Shown here: piece by piece, positions 23,401 through 30,754 of the stretch
How positions within the stretch are numbered: position 1 is the first letter of the stretch
Layout: each line of letters starts with the position of its first letter
NCBI RefSeq assembly: GCF_030063135.1
Contig: NZ_JASISO010000014.1
Span: 1 to 64,000 of the forward strand
Source of the DNA: Streptomyces sp. G-G2
GTDB lineage: Bacteria > Actinomycetota > Actinomycetes > Streptomycetales > Streptomycetaceae
Reading direction: 5' to 3'
DNA length: 64,000 nt
Notes under the pieces: model-generated
What the model saw: the letters and a program-made list of their open reading frames with translations, nothing else
What the model was told of the DNA's origin: nothing
Databases searched by the model: none
Translations under genes and position numbers: made by a program

Positions 23401-25077
23401 CAGCTCGCCGACCCGGCCGCCGCCCTTCTTCGGGTCCGTGCCCACCAGGAAGACGCCGAACAGCCCGCGGTCCGGGATGGTCCCCCCGGAGGTCACCGCG
23501 AGGCGCTGGGCTCCCGGCCGGCCCGTGACCGTACCCGCCACGCGGTCCCATACCACGCGCGGGCGCAGCTCCGCGAACGCGTCCGACGGATAGCGCCCGG
23601 CCAGCATGTCCAGCACCGCCGTGAACGCCGACTCGGGCAGCGCCGCGAAGGGCGCCGCCCGCCGCGTCAGGGCCAGCAGGTCGTCCACCTGCCAGGTGTC
23701 CATCGAGGTCATCGCGACCAACTGCTGGGCCAGCACGTCCAGCGGATTGGCGGGGATCCGCAGGGACTCGATGGACCCGCTGCGCATCCGCTCGGTGACC
23801 ACGGCCGCCTGCACCAGGTCGCCGCGGTACTTGGGGAACACCACTCCGGTGGAGACCGCGCCGACCTGGTGCCCGGCCCGGCCCACGCGCTGGAGCCCGG
23901 ACGCCACCGACGGCGGGGACTCCACCTGGATCACCAGGTCCACCGTGCCCATGTCGATGCCCAGCTCCAGGCTGGAGGTGGCGACGACGGCGGGCAGTCT
24001 GCCGGCCTTGAGGTCCTCCTCGACCAGCGCCCGCTGCTCCTTGGACACCGAGCCGTGGTGGGCGCGGGCCATCAGCGGCGGGGCGCCCTGCGCGGCCCCC
24101 GACTGGGCCATGATCTCGGCGGGTGGAGCGCCCGAGGGCATGGCCTCGCCCGTGGCCCGTTCGTAGGCGATCTCGTTGAGCCGGTTGCACAGCCGCTCCG
24201 CGAGCCGCCGGGAGTTGGCGAACACGATGGTGGAGCGGTGGGCCTGCACCAGGTCCGCGATCCGCTCCTCCACATGCGGCCAGATCGACGGCTTGTCCCC
24301 GCCCTCCTTGCCCTCGGTCGCCGGTGAGCCGCCCAACTCGCCCATGTCCTGGACGGGGACGACCACCGACAGGTCGAACTCCTTGGTCGAGGGCGGCTGG
24401 ACGATCTCCACCTTGCCGCGCGGCGCCAGATAGCGGGCCACCTCGTCCACCGGACGGACCGTCGCCGACAGCCCGATCCGGCGCGCCGGACGCGGCAGCA
24501 GCTCGTCGAGCCGCTCCAGCGACAGCGCCAGGTGCGCGCCGCGCTTGGTCGCGGCCACCGCGTGCACCTCGTCGAGGATCACCGTCTCCACCCCGGTCAG
24601 CGCCTCGCGGGCGGCCGAGGTCAGCATCAGGAACAGGGACTCGGGGGTGGTGATGAGGATGTCCGGCGGCCGGGTCGCCAGCGCCCGGCGCTCGGCGGGC
24701 GGGGTGTCGCCGGAGCGGATCCCGACCCGGATGTCGGGCTCGGGCAGCCCCAGCCGCAGCGATTCCTGCCGGATACCGGTCAGCGGGCTGCGCAGATTGC
24801 GCTCCACGTCGACCGCGAGGGCCTTGAGGGGCGATACGTACAGCACCCGGCAGCGCTTCCTCGGCTCGGCGGGCGGCGGTACGGCCGCCAGCCGGTCCAG
24901 GGCGGCCAGGAACGCGGCCAGGGTCTTGCCCGAGCCGGTGGGCGCCACCACCAGCACGTCCGCCCCCTCCCCGATCGCGCGCCACGCCCCTTCCTGGGCG
25001 GCGGTGGGCGCCCGGAAGGCCCCCGTGAACCAGGAGCGGGTGGCCGGGGAGAACGAATCGAGCGCGGAGCCTGCCAT
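20470..25077 (-). CDS. lhr: ATP-dependent helicase Lhr
   Basis: A 1535-residue superfamily-2 helicase of the large Lhr type, a 3'-5' DNA/RNA-DNA helicase involved in repair. Walker A VVAPTGSGKT lies near residue 45 and Walker B ILDEVHAVA near 165. The helicase C domain (TSSLELGIDMGTVDLVIQVE, RVGRAGHQVG) follows, then the winged-helix and Lhr-specific domains and a long C-terminal extension with further winged-helix units. The full-length form (about 1500) is that of mycobacterial and enterobacterial Lhr. ATG 25077 was chosen over an upstream in-frame start; CACGAT lies 6 nt before it. It is divergent from the AraC gene with only 80 bp between starts. Confidence 0.94.
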   Translation of the reverse strand: MAGSALDSFSPATRSWFTGAFRAPTAAQEGAWRAIGEGADVLVVAPTGSGKTLAAFLAALDRLAAVPPPAEPRKRCRVLYVSPLKALAVDVERNLRSPLTGIRQESLRLGLPEPDIRVGIRSGDTPPAERRALATRPPDILITTPESLFLMLTSAAREALTGVETVILDEVHAVAATKRGAHLALSLERLDELLPRPARRIGLSATVRPVDEVARYLAPRGKVEIVQPPSTKEFDLSVVVPVQDMGELGGSPATEGKEGGDKPSIWPHVEERIADLVQAHRSTIVFANSRRLAERLCNRLNEIAYERATGEAMPSGAPPAEIMAQSGAAQGAPPLMARAHHGSVSKEQRALVEEDLKAGRLPAVVATSSLELGIDMGTVDLVIQVESPPSVASGLQRVGRAGHQVGAVSTGVVFPKYRGDLVQAAVVTERMRSGSIESLRIPANPLDVLAQQLVAMTSMDTWQVDDLLALTRRAAPFAALPESAFTAVLDMLAGRYPSDAFAELRPRVVWDRVAGTVTGRPGAQRLAVTSGGTIPDRGLFGVFLVGTDPKKGGGRVGELDEEMVYESRVGDVFTLGTTSWRIEDITRDRVLVTPAPGVPGRLPFWKGDQLGRPLELGRAVGAFVREVGALTEEDGRLRLLAAGLDAWAAENVLAYLAEQREACGHVPDDRTIVVERFRDELGDWRVVVHSPFGAQVHAPWALALGARLAERYGMDAQVMHADDGIVLRLPDADLLGLGGEPLDLLDHDPAPVAAAFEFDDEKAPLGAADVAFDRAEVQGIVTEQVGGSALFASRFRECAARALLLPRRSPGKRTPLWQQRQRASQLLQVASEFGSFPIVLEAVRECLQDVFDVPGLAELMGDIEARRVRLVEVTTAEPSPFARSLLFGYVAQFLYEGDSPLAERRAAALSLDSRLLAELLGQAELRELLDPEVLAELERELQWLTEERRARDAESVADLLRLLGPLTEAELGERGADPRWARSLERARRVIGVRIGGAEHWASIEDAGRLRDALGTALPVGVPEAFTEPVKNPLGDLLGRYARTHGPFTTAAVATRFGLGAATAEGGLQQLAAAGRVVQGEFHPAGIGQEWCDATVLRRLRRRSLAALRQELEPVPPTALATFLPQWQHLGGALRGIDGLARAVEQLQGAPVPASALERLILPSRVAGFSPGMLDELTTTGEVVWAGAGALPGKDGWVSLYLADAAPLLLPPPHPLELSPLHQAVLDVLSGGYGLFFRQIAESVRSARPEVSDVQLSEALWDLAWSGRLTNDTLAPLRALLGSGRTAGATAHRARRTVPRGRYGTLGAQVSRPGPPTVSGRWSLLPARAADPTHRAHALARTLLDRHGVVTRGAVQAEGVQGGFSAVYRILSAFEDSGQARRGYVVEGLGAAQFAMDGAVDRLRAAERNPPPLAAVVLAAADPASAYGAALPWPEPPSGATHKPGRKAGSLVVLVDGELTLYLERGGKTLLAWPPVDDPRLTAAVAVLAAACRSGTVAPLTVERINAAAALTSPLGPGLEAAGFHATPRGLRLRP

Positions 25078-25083
25078 GCCCCC

Positions 25084-25089
25084 ATCGTG
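25084..25089 (-). promoter_or_regulatory. -10-like hexamer before lhr
   Basis: CACGAT on the minus strand lies 6 nt before ATG 25077. The intervening GGGGGC could alternatively act as a weak ribosome site. Confidence 0.3.
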
Positions 25090-25145
25090 CACCCCGCCAC
25101 TGACACCGGCCCGGACCTGCGTAAACACGCCCGGCGCGCGGGGCG

Positions 25146-25151
25146 CAGAAT
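25146..25151 (+). promoter_or_regulatory. -10-like hexamer before the AraC gene
   Basis: CAGAAT lies 6 nt before ATG 25158. The lhr and AraC promoters would overlap back to back in the 80-bp gap. Confidence 0.3.
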
Positions 25152-25157
25152 GGGGGA

Positions 25158-26024
25158 ATGGCGGCGGTGGAGGGTGCGGGACGCGGACGCGGGGTGCGCG
25201 GTGCGGGCGAGTGGGCCCGGCACTGGCGGTACGCCGAGCTGCCCGGCCTCGATCTGCTGCGCGCCCACTACGTGCGCCACACCTTCCCGCGCCACGCCCA
25301 CGACGGCTACGTCATCGCGGCCGTCACCGGCGGCATCGAGGAGATAGGGCTGCCCGGCTCGGTGGTCCGGGCGGGACCCGGCAGCGTGGTCCTGATCAAC
25401 CCCGAGGTCCCGCACAGCGCCCGCGCCGGGGTCCCCGAGGGCTGGGCGTACGCCACCCTCTACCCCTCGCGGGAGCTGATCGCGCAGGTGGCCGCCGAGA
25501 CCGGGGCCCCGCGCGGCACCCCCGGCTTCACCGCGGACATGGTGATGGACCCGCGGGCCGCCCGGATGATCACCGAGGTGCACCGGGCGGCGGAGGAGGG
25601 CAATCCGCTGGCCGCCGACACCCTGCTGCGGGGCGTGGTGGCGCGGATGCTGCAGCGGCACGCGGGCCCGCTGCCCGCCCGTACCTTCGCCGCCGGGGGT
25701 GTCTGCGACGCCGAGCGGGCCAGGGACCTACTGGAACGGCGGATGACGGATCCGCCCTCGCTGGACCAGCTCGCGGCCTCGCTGGGGACCAGCCCGTTCG
25801 CGCTGCTCAGGGCCTTCCGGGAGCGGTACGGGATGCCGCCGCACACCTGGCTCACCGATGCCCGGGTGCGCCGGGCCCGGCTGCTCCTGGAGGCGGGGAC
25901 CCCGCCCGCCGAGGCGGCGGTCGCCGTCGGCTTCACCGACCAGCCGCACCTCAACCGGCACTTCACCCGGATCGTCGGAGTGCCGCCGGGGGCGTACCGG
26001 CGGGGGCGGACCGGCGCTTCCTGA
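25158..26024 (+). CDS. AraC family transcriptional regulator
   Basis: A 288-residue regulator with an N-terminal cupin-like sensing domain (about 20-160, including HTFPRHAHDGYVIAAVTGG) and a C-terminal double helix-turn-helix of the AraC/XylS type (about 185-285: LDQLAASLGTSPFALLRAFR, then ARLLLEAGTPPAEAAVAVGF and PHLNRHFTRIVGVPPGAYRR). The gene lies 139 bp upstream of azlCD on the same strand, and this family often controls adjacent AzlCD exporters, so that role is inferred. The effector may be an amino acid. The start ATG 25158 lies 6 nt after CAGAAT. Confidence 0.9.
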   Translation: MAAVEGAGRGRGVRGAGEWARHWRYAELPGLDLLRAHYVRHTFPRHAHDGYVIAAVTGGIEEIGLPGSVVRAGPGSVVLINPEVPHSARAGVPEGWAYATLYPSRELIAQVAAETGAPRGTPGFTADMVMDPRAARMITEVHRAAEEGNPLAADTLLRGVVARMLQRHAGPLPARTFAAGGVCDAERARDLLERRMTDPPSLDQLAASLGTSPFALLRAFRERYGMPPHTWLTDARVRRARLLLEAGTPPAEAAVAVGFTDQPHLNRHFTRIVGVPPGAYRRGRTGAS

Positions 26025-26151
26025 GCGCGGGCGGCGGCGGTGGGGCGGCGGCGGGTGTGCGAGGCGCGGGTCGCCGGTCGTGGGTCGCGGTTCGCGCCGT
26101 TCGCGCGGGCCGGGTGCAGGAACGTACAAGACCGGAGGGGCATCGCCCGTC

Positions 26152-26157
26152 TAGTTT
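26152..26157 (+). promoter_or_regulatory. -10 hexamer, leaderless-type start of azlC
   Basis: TAGTTT lies 6 nt before GTG 26164; the intervening CGCGGG is not a good ribosome site. Confidence 0.45.
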
Positions 26158-26163
26158 CGCGGG

Positions 26164-26925
26164 GTGAGAGAGCAGCGGACAGTGGAAGCGGAACCGGACG
26201 GGACGACAGCGGCGGCGGACCGGGACGACGGCGGCGCCGGGGAACGGGCCGGGCGCCGGGCCGTGGTGCGCGACGCGCTCGGCGTCGGAGTGGCCGTCGG
26301 GCTGTCCGGCTTCGCCTTCGGGGTGACCGCCGCCGGAGCCGGGATCAGCACCGCCCAGGCCTGCGTGCTCAGCCTGCTGGTCTTCACCGGAGCCTCCCAG
26401 TTCGCGTTGGTCGGGGCGCTCGCGGCGGGCGGGAACCCGTTCACGGCCGCGGCCGGTGCCTTCTTCCTCGGCACCCGCAACGCCTTCTACGGGCTGCGGC
26501 TGTCGCAGCTGCTCGCCCTGCCCCGCGCCGTACGGCCGCTCGCCGCGCACTGGGTCATCGACGAGACCACCGCCGTCGCCCTCGCGCAGAAGGGGCGCGA
26601 CCACGCCCGGCTCGGGTTCACCGTCACCGGGCTCACCCTGTACCTCCTGTGGAACCTCACGACCCTCCTCGGCGCGCTCGGCGCCGAGGCCATCGGGGAC
26701 ACCGCCGCCTGGGGGCTGGACGCGGCCGGACCCGCCGTCTTCCTGGCGCTGCTCGCCCCGATGCTGCGCACCACCACCGAGCGGGCCGTGGCCCTGCTCG
26801 CGCTGGTGCTCGGACTCGGCTTCCTGCCGGTGCTGCCCGCCGGGGTGCCGGTGCTGGTGGCCGCGCTCGCCGCGCCCGCCGTGCTCTTCCTCACCGGCCG
26901 CCGCGCGAAGGGACCCCGCTCGTGA
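26164..26925 (+). CDS. azlC: AzlC family branched-chain amino acid exporter, large subunit
   Basis: A 253-residue integral membrane protein of the AzlC/LIV-E family. After a hydrophilic N-terminus of about 35 residues it has the family segments GFAFGVTAAGAGIS, TGASQFALVGALAAGGNP, and LGTRNAFYGLRLS, with five to seven spans. It works with AzlD to export branched-chain amino acids or analogues. The GTG start 26164 is supported by TAGTTT 6 nt upstream; the TGA overlaps the azlD GTG by 4 nt. Confidence 0.92.
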   Translation: MREQRTVEAEPDGTTAAADRDDGGAGERAGRRAVVRDALGVGVAVGLSGFAFGVTAAGAGISTAQACVLSLLVFTGASQFALVGALAAGGNPFTAAAGAFFLGTRNAFYGLRLSQLLALPRAVRPLAAHWVIDETTAVALAQKGRDHARLGFTVTGLTLYLLWNLTTLLGALGAEAIGDTAAWGLDAAGPAVFLALLAPMLRTTTERAVALLALVLGLGFLPVLPAGVPVLVAALAAPAVLFLTGRRAKGPRS

Positions 26926-27230
26926 ACGTCTGGATCGCCATCGGCCTCACCGTGCTCGGGTGCTACGCCGTCAAACTCGCCGGGCTGCTCGTGCCCGCCG
27001 GAGCCCTGGAGCGCCCGCTGGTGCGGCGGCTGTCCGCGCTGCTGCCGGTCGCGCTGCTGGCCGCGCTCACCGCGCAGCAGACCTTCAGCACCGGCTCCGC
27101 GCTGGTGCTGGACGCGCGGGCCGCCGGACTGGTGGCCGCCGGGGTCGCGCTGCTGCTGCGGGCCCCGTTCCTGGTGGTCGTCGCGGCCGCCGTGGCCGTC
27201 ACCGCCGGGGTACGGGCCCTGGGCGGCTGA
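26922..27230 (+). CDS. azlD: AzlD family branched-chain amino acid exporter, small subunit
   Basis: A 102-residue protein with about four hydrophobic helices, typical of AzlD. The GTG start at 26922 overlaps the azlC stop (GTGA), which couples translation. Together with AzlC it forms the two-component amino-acid exporter. The gene ends 35 bp before the convergent gene at 27266. Confidence 0.9.
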   Translation: MNVWIAIGLTVLGCYAVKLAGLLVPAGALERPLVRRLSALLPVALLAALTAQQTFSTGSALVLDARAAGLVAAGVALLLRAPFLVVVAAAVAVTAGVRALGG

Positions 27231-27265
27231 GCGCCGGGCCCGTACCCCGGCGACCGTTGGGAGCC

Positions 27266-28198
27266 TCAGCGGGCGGCCGCGCCGAGGGGGCGGCCGTACG
27301 CCCGCAGGGTCAGCAGTGCCTCCAGGGTCGCGATCGGGCGGCGCTCCAGCGCGCTGCCCGGAGCCCAGGCGCGGCGGCGGACCGGCCAGCCGCCGTCCTC
27401 CTCCTGCTGCGCCGCCAGGAAGTCCAGCGAGCGCGCGGTCTCCTCGTCGGTGAACCAGCTCCGCGCCAGGGACTCGGGGCGGCGGGCGAAATCGTGCGGG
27501 AAGAGGTGCTCGCCGGGGGCGTAGCCCGGGCCGACCGGGAACTCGGCCCGGCGCGCCGGATCGAGCACGGCCAGCCCCTGCTCCCGGACCAGCCGCCCCA
27601 GCCGGTCGGCGGCGGCCGCGGCCCTGGGCCGGTCCGGGCTGCCGTCCAGGAACGTCACCGCGCCCTGGATCTCGTACGGATGCGACCTGCGCAGGGTCTC
27701 CACCCGCTCCCAGCAGAAGTCCGTGGCGCGGAACAGCCAGGCGTGCCAGATCCGGTTGCGGTGCAGCAGCCCCACCACCTGCCCGGTGACCTCCAGCTCG
27801 CCCGGCGGGTCGTCCTGCATCGGGTGGTAGGGCGCGGCGGGGTAGCCGCGCGGGCCGGGGAAGACCACCGGAAGGGCGCCGTCCGGGGTGGAGACCCCGG
27901 TGAGGTGGCGGCACAGCTGCTCGATGCGCCGGCCCGAGCAGCGGCCGAGGGCGTCCAGGACGCGCAGGGCGTGCGCGGTGTGCAGCGGCTGGCTGTGCGG
28001 GCCGCGCAGGTCCGGGTCGAGAGCGTGGCCGTAGCCGCCGTCGCCGTTGAGGTAGGAGCCGAGTGCGGTGTCCACCGGGTCGGCGTCCCCGCCGAGGAAG
28101 TGGAACGCGAACCGCCGCTGCTCCAGCACCCGCGCCGTGAGCCAGATGAACCGCTCGGCGCGGGCGAGCGGTGCTGCTCCGTCTGCTGCCATGGCCAT
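27266..28198 (-). CDS. Prenyltransferase/squalene-oxidase-repeat-like protein, function unknown
   Basis: A 310-residue soluble protein with alpha/alpha-barrel repeat features. The segments NGDGGYGHALDPDL and QQEEDGGWPVRRRAW resemble the QW-type repeats of terpene cyclase and prenyltransferase folds. The catalytic DXDD motif of true squalene-type cyclases is not seen, so it is probably a non-catalytic or differently acting relative. The ATG at 28198 was selected because TACGGT lies 6 nt upstream on the minus strand; a second ATG at 28192 is possible. It is divergent from the DUF3046 gene. Confidence 0.75.
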   Translation of the reverse strand: MAMAADGAAPLARAERFIWLTARVLEQRRFAFHFLGGDADPVDTALGSYLNGDGGYGHALDPDLRGPHSQPLHTAHALRVLDALGRCSGRRIEQLCRHLTGVSTPDGALPVVFPGPRGYPAAPYHPMQDDPPGELEVTGQVVGLLHRNRIWHAWLFRATDFCWERVETLRRSHPYEIQGAVTFLDGSPDRPRAAAAADRLGRLVREQGLAVLDPARRAEFPVGPGYAPGEHLFPHDFARRPESLARSWFTDEETARSLDFLAAQQEEDGGWPVRRRAWAPGSALERRPIATLEALLTLRAYGRPLGAAAR

Positions 28199-28204
28199 GG
28201 GGGA

Positions 28205-28210
28205 ACCGTA
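28205..28210 (-). promoter_or_regulatory. -10 hexamer, leaderless-type start of the gene at 28198
   Basis: TACGGT (minus strand) ends 6 nt before the ATG at 28198, with only C residues and one T in between. Confidence 0.45.
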
Positions 28211-28265
28211 GGGCGGGCCGGGGCGCGGGGCGGCGGGATCGGCCCGGGTGCACTCTCCGGGGCGG

Positions 28266-28271
28266 GATAAT
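28266..28271 (+). promoter_or_regulatory. -10 hexamer, leaderless-type start of the DUF3046 gene
   Basis: GATAAT, one base from the TATAAT consensus, lies 6 nt before ATG 28278, and no ribosome site is present. Confidence 0.55.
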
Positions 28272-28277
28272 GGACTC

Positions 28278-28472
28278 ATGCGGTTGACGATTTTCTGGGA
28301 ACGGATGGCGGAGCACTTCGGGCAGGGCTACGCGGAGTCCTTCGCGCGCGATCACGTGATGGCGGAGCTGGGCGGGCGCACGGTGCGCGAGGCGCTGGAC
28401 GCGGGCTGGGAGACCAGGGACGTGTGGCGGGCGGTCTGCGCGGCGATGGACGTGCCGGCCACGCTGCGCTGA
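28278..28472 (+). CDS. DUF3046 family protein
   Basis: A 64-residue protein of family DUF3046, a small actinobacterial family usually found upstream of recA. It begins MRLTIFWERMAEHFGQGYAE and contains AELGGRTVREALDAGW. The function is unknown. The ATG at 28278 is 6 nt after GATAAT. Here recA lies about 6 kb downstream, with several genes in between. Confidence 0.88.
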   Translation: MRLTIFWERMAEHFGQGYAESFARDHVMAELGGRTVREALDAGWETRDVWRAVCAAMDVPATLR

Positions 28473-28599
28473 GCCGGGCCGTACCGGACCCGCGCCGCGT
28501 CCTGCCTCCCCGAGCCGGGTCGGGCCCCCTCCCGCCGACCCGGGGCGCGGCGTGTTCCGCTGGGCCGTGCGGGTGGCCGTCGTGTCGCTGCCGGTACGG

Positions 28600-28605
28600 G
28601 AGACT
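28600..28605 (+). promoter_or_regulatory. -10-like hexamer, leaderless-type start of the AI-2E permease gene
   Basis: GAGACT lies 7 nt before GTG 28613. The same hexamer precedes miaA by 6 nt. Confidence 0.4.
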
Positions 28606-28612
28606 TGTCCGT

Positions 28613-29890
28613 GTGGCAGCCACTGACCAGATCGACGCCGACCCGACCGCCCACCCCTCGTTCCCCCCGTCCGCGGGGGAGCGCCCACCGCCCGGGGGTG
28701 GTGCGGGCGTGCGGGAGCGGATGCCGCGCTGGCTGCCGCGCGCGGTGGTCCTCGTACTCGCTCTCGTGGCCTGTTTCCAGCTCGGCAGCTGGGCCTTCCA
28801 CCAGCTCATCGGGCTGCTCGTCAACATCCTGATCGCGTTCTTCCTCGCCCTCGCGATCGAACCCGCCGTGGCCGGTATGGCGGCCCGCGGGATGCGCCGC
28901 GGGCTGGCCACCTTCCTGATGTTCCTCGGGGTGTTCGCGGCGACCGCCGGGTTCGTCGCCCTGCTCGGCTCGATGCTCGCCGGGCAGATCGTCGACATGG
29001 TGGAGGGCTTCCCCCGCTACCTCGACTCGGTGATCGGGTCGATCAACAGCACCTTCCACACCGAGCTGTCCCGGCTGGAGATCCAGGACAGCGTGCTGCA
29101 CTCCGACTGGCTGCAGAAGTACGTGCAGAACAGCGCGAGCGGGGTGCTGGACGTCTCGGCGACCGTGCTCGGCGGGCTCTTCCGGCTGCTGACGGTCGGG
29201 CTGTTCTCCTTCTACTTCGCCGCCGACGGGCCCCGGCTGCGGCGCGCGCTGTGCTCGGTGCTGCCGCCCGCCAAGCAGTCGGAGGTGCTGCGGGCGTGGG
29301 ATATCGCGGTCGCCAAGACCGGCGGCTACCTGTACTCGCGCGGGCTGATGGCGCTGGTCTCGGGGGTCGCGCACTACATCGTCTTCGTGGTGCTGGACGT
29401 GCCGTACGCGCCCGTGCTCGCGGTGTGGGTGGGGCTGGTCTCCCAGTTCATCCCCACCATCGGCACCTATCTGGCGGGCGCGCTGCCGATGCTGATCGCC
29501 TTCACCATCAATCCCTGGTACGCGCTGTACGTCCTCGGGTTCGTCGTGGTCTACCAGCAGTTCGAGAACTACGTGCTCCAGCCGAAGCTCACCGCCAAGA
29601 CCGTCGACATCCACCCGGCGGTGGCCTTCGGCTCGGTCATCGCGGGGACGGCCCTGCTCGGGGCGGTCGGGGCGCTCATCGCGATCCCGGCGGTCGCGAC
29701 GCTGCAGGCCTTCCTGGGCGCGTACGTACGGCGGTACGCGGTGGTCGGCGACGAGGACGGCGAAGACGGCGAGGGCGGTGACGGCGCGAGCGGCGGTCCG
29801 GGCCGGGAGCCGGGCTCCGTCGTCAGGAGGCCGGGGCTGCGGGCTGCTGCTGCCTGGTCGCGGCGAGTACAGCGTCCACGGCCTCGGTGA
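28613..29890 (+). CDS. AI-2E family transporter (TqsA/YdiK-like permease)
   Basis: A 425-residue membrane protein of the AI-2E transporter family (UPF0118). A hydrophilic N-terminus (about 1-38) is followed by two spans (about 42-90), a conserved periplasmic helical loop and a cluster of five or six spans in the second half (including the family segment SQFIPTIGTYLAGALPMLIA and QFENYVLQPKL). The family includes quorum-signal exporters and Na+/H+ antiporters, so the substrate is not known. The C-terminus is acidic. GTG 28613 was chosen because GAGACT lies 7 nt upstream. The last 68 bp overlap the convergent Clp-N gene. Confidence 0.9.
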   Translation: MAATDQIDADPTAHPSFPPSAGERPPPGGGAGVRERMPRWLPRAVVLVLALVACFQLGSWAFHQLIGLLVNILIAFFLALAIEPAVAGMAARGMRRGLATFLMFLGVFAATAGFVALLGSMLAGQIVDMVEGFPRYLDSVIGSINSTFHTELSRLEIQDSVLHSDWLQKYVQNSASGVLDVSATVLGGLFRLLTVGLFSFYFAADGPRLRRALCSVLPPAKQSEVLRAWDIAVAKTGGYLYSRGLMALVSGVAHYIVFVVLDVPYAPVLAVWVGLVSQFIPTIGTYLAGALPMLIAFTINPWYALYVLGFVVVYQQFENYVLQPKLTAKTVDIHPAVAFGSVIAGTALLGAVGALIAIPAVATLQAFLGAYVRRYAVVGDEDGEDGEGGDGASGGPGREPGSVVRRPGLRAAAAWSRRVQRPRPR

Positions 29891-30629
29891 CGTTCGCCTC
29901 GGCGGCGGCTTTGCTGACGCCGAGGCCGGTGAGCACGCCCTCGCCGTCCTCGAGTTCGAGGAGGGCGAGCAGGATGTGCTCGGTGCCGACGTAGTTGTGG
30001 CCCAGCCGCAGGGCCTCCCGGAAGGTGAGTTCCAGGGCCTTCTTCGCGTGCGCGTCGAAGGGGATGAGACGGGCCGGGTCGGGGACCTCACCGTCGGCGG
30101 CGCGCGGCGGCAGCGCGGCGGTGGCGGCGGCCCGTACGGCGGCCGGGTCGATCCCCTGGGCGCCCAGGGCGAGAGCGGCGAGGCCCTCGGGCTCGGCGAG
30201 CAGACCGAGGACGAGGTGCTCGGGGCGGATCTCGGCGCCCCCGGCCGCCAGGGCTTCGCTCTGGGAGCTGACCACGACGTTGCGGGCGCGCGGGGTGAAG
30301 CGGGAGAAGCCCTGGCTGGGGTCGAGGTCATTGTCGCTCTTGGGGACGAAGCGCTTCTGGACGGCCTGGCGGGTGACGCCCATGCTCCGGCCGATGTCGG
30401 TCCAGGAGGCGCCCGAGCGGCGGGCCTGGTCGACGAAGTGGCCGATGAGGTGGTCGGCGACGTCTCCGAGGTGCTCGGCGACGACGACGGCTCCGCTGAG
30501 CTGTTCCAGGGCGTCGGGGTGGGTCTGCCTGATGCCCGCGATGAGGTCGTCGAGGCGGACCGGGTTGGTCATGCGGACGGGTTCGGTGGCGGCGGCGTCG
30601 CCCGCGGCGGGGTTCGTCGGGTTCATCAT
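29823..30629 (-). CDS. HTH protein with Clp N-terminal repeat domains
   Basis: A 268-residue regulator-like protein. The N-terminal part (about 25-95) is a helical, HTH-like segment (SWTDIGRSMGVTRQAVQKRF). The C-terminal part (about 110-265) is a Clp-N double repeat like the adaptor-binding domain of ClpA/ClpC (SRFTPRARNVVVSSQSEAL and ALELTFREALRLGHNYVGTEH). No AAA+ ATPase is present. The role is unknown; it could couple Clp-dependent proteolysis to transcription, which is inference. ATG 30629 fits a TTGACA-N18-TACGGT promoter with 7 nt to the start. The operator-like repeats there suggest autoregulation. Confidence 0.85.
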   Translation of the reverse strand: MMNPTNPAAGDAAATEPVRMTNPVRLDDLIAGIRQTHPDALEQLSGAVVVAEHLGDVADHLIGHFVDQARRSGASWTDIGRSMGVTRQAVQKRFVPKSDNDLDPSQGFSRFTPRARNVVVSSQSEALAAGGAEIRPEHLVLGLLAEPEGLAALALGAQGIDPAAVRAAATAALPPRAADGEVPDPARLIPFDAHAKKALELTFREALRLGHNYVGTEHILLALLELEDGEGVLTGLGVSKAAAEANVTEAVDAVLAATRQQQPAAPAS

Positions 30630-30636
30630 GAGTGCA

Positions 30637-30679
30637 ACCGTAGGTTGACAGCCGGACGGGTGTCAACCCTGGGTTGTCA
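30637..30679 (-). promoter_or_regulatory. Promoter with inverted-repeat operator of the Clp-N/HTH gene
   Basis: On the minus strand, TTGACA (30666-30661) and TACGGT (30642-30637) are 18 bp apart, with 7 nt to the ATG. Three copies of an 8-bp element overlap it: GGTTGACA at 30643-30650, its complement TGTCAACC at 30661-30668, and GGTTGTCA at 30672-30679. The elements alternate in orientation, as expected for repressor sites. Confidence 0.7.
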
Positions 30680-30754
30680 GTTGGGTGGAATGGTGGCCAG
30701 CGCGTGGACATGGCCGCACACTCGTCCCCAAGGAGCCTGATTCTGGGGGTAGTT

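Noticed and set aside
20215..24327. Long open frame antisense to lhr
   Set aside because: It has no ribosome site or domain, and amino-acid use (Arg/Gly/Gln) typical of out-of-frame GC-rich DNA; lhr on the minus strand is full length.
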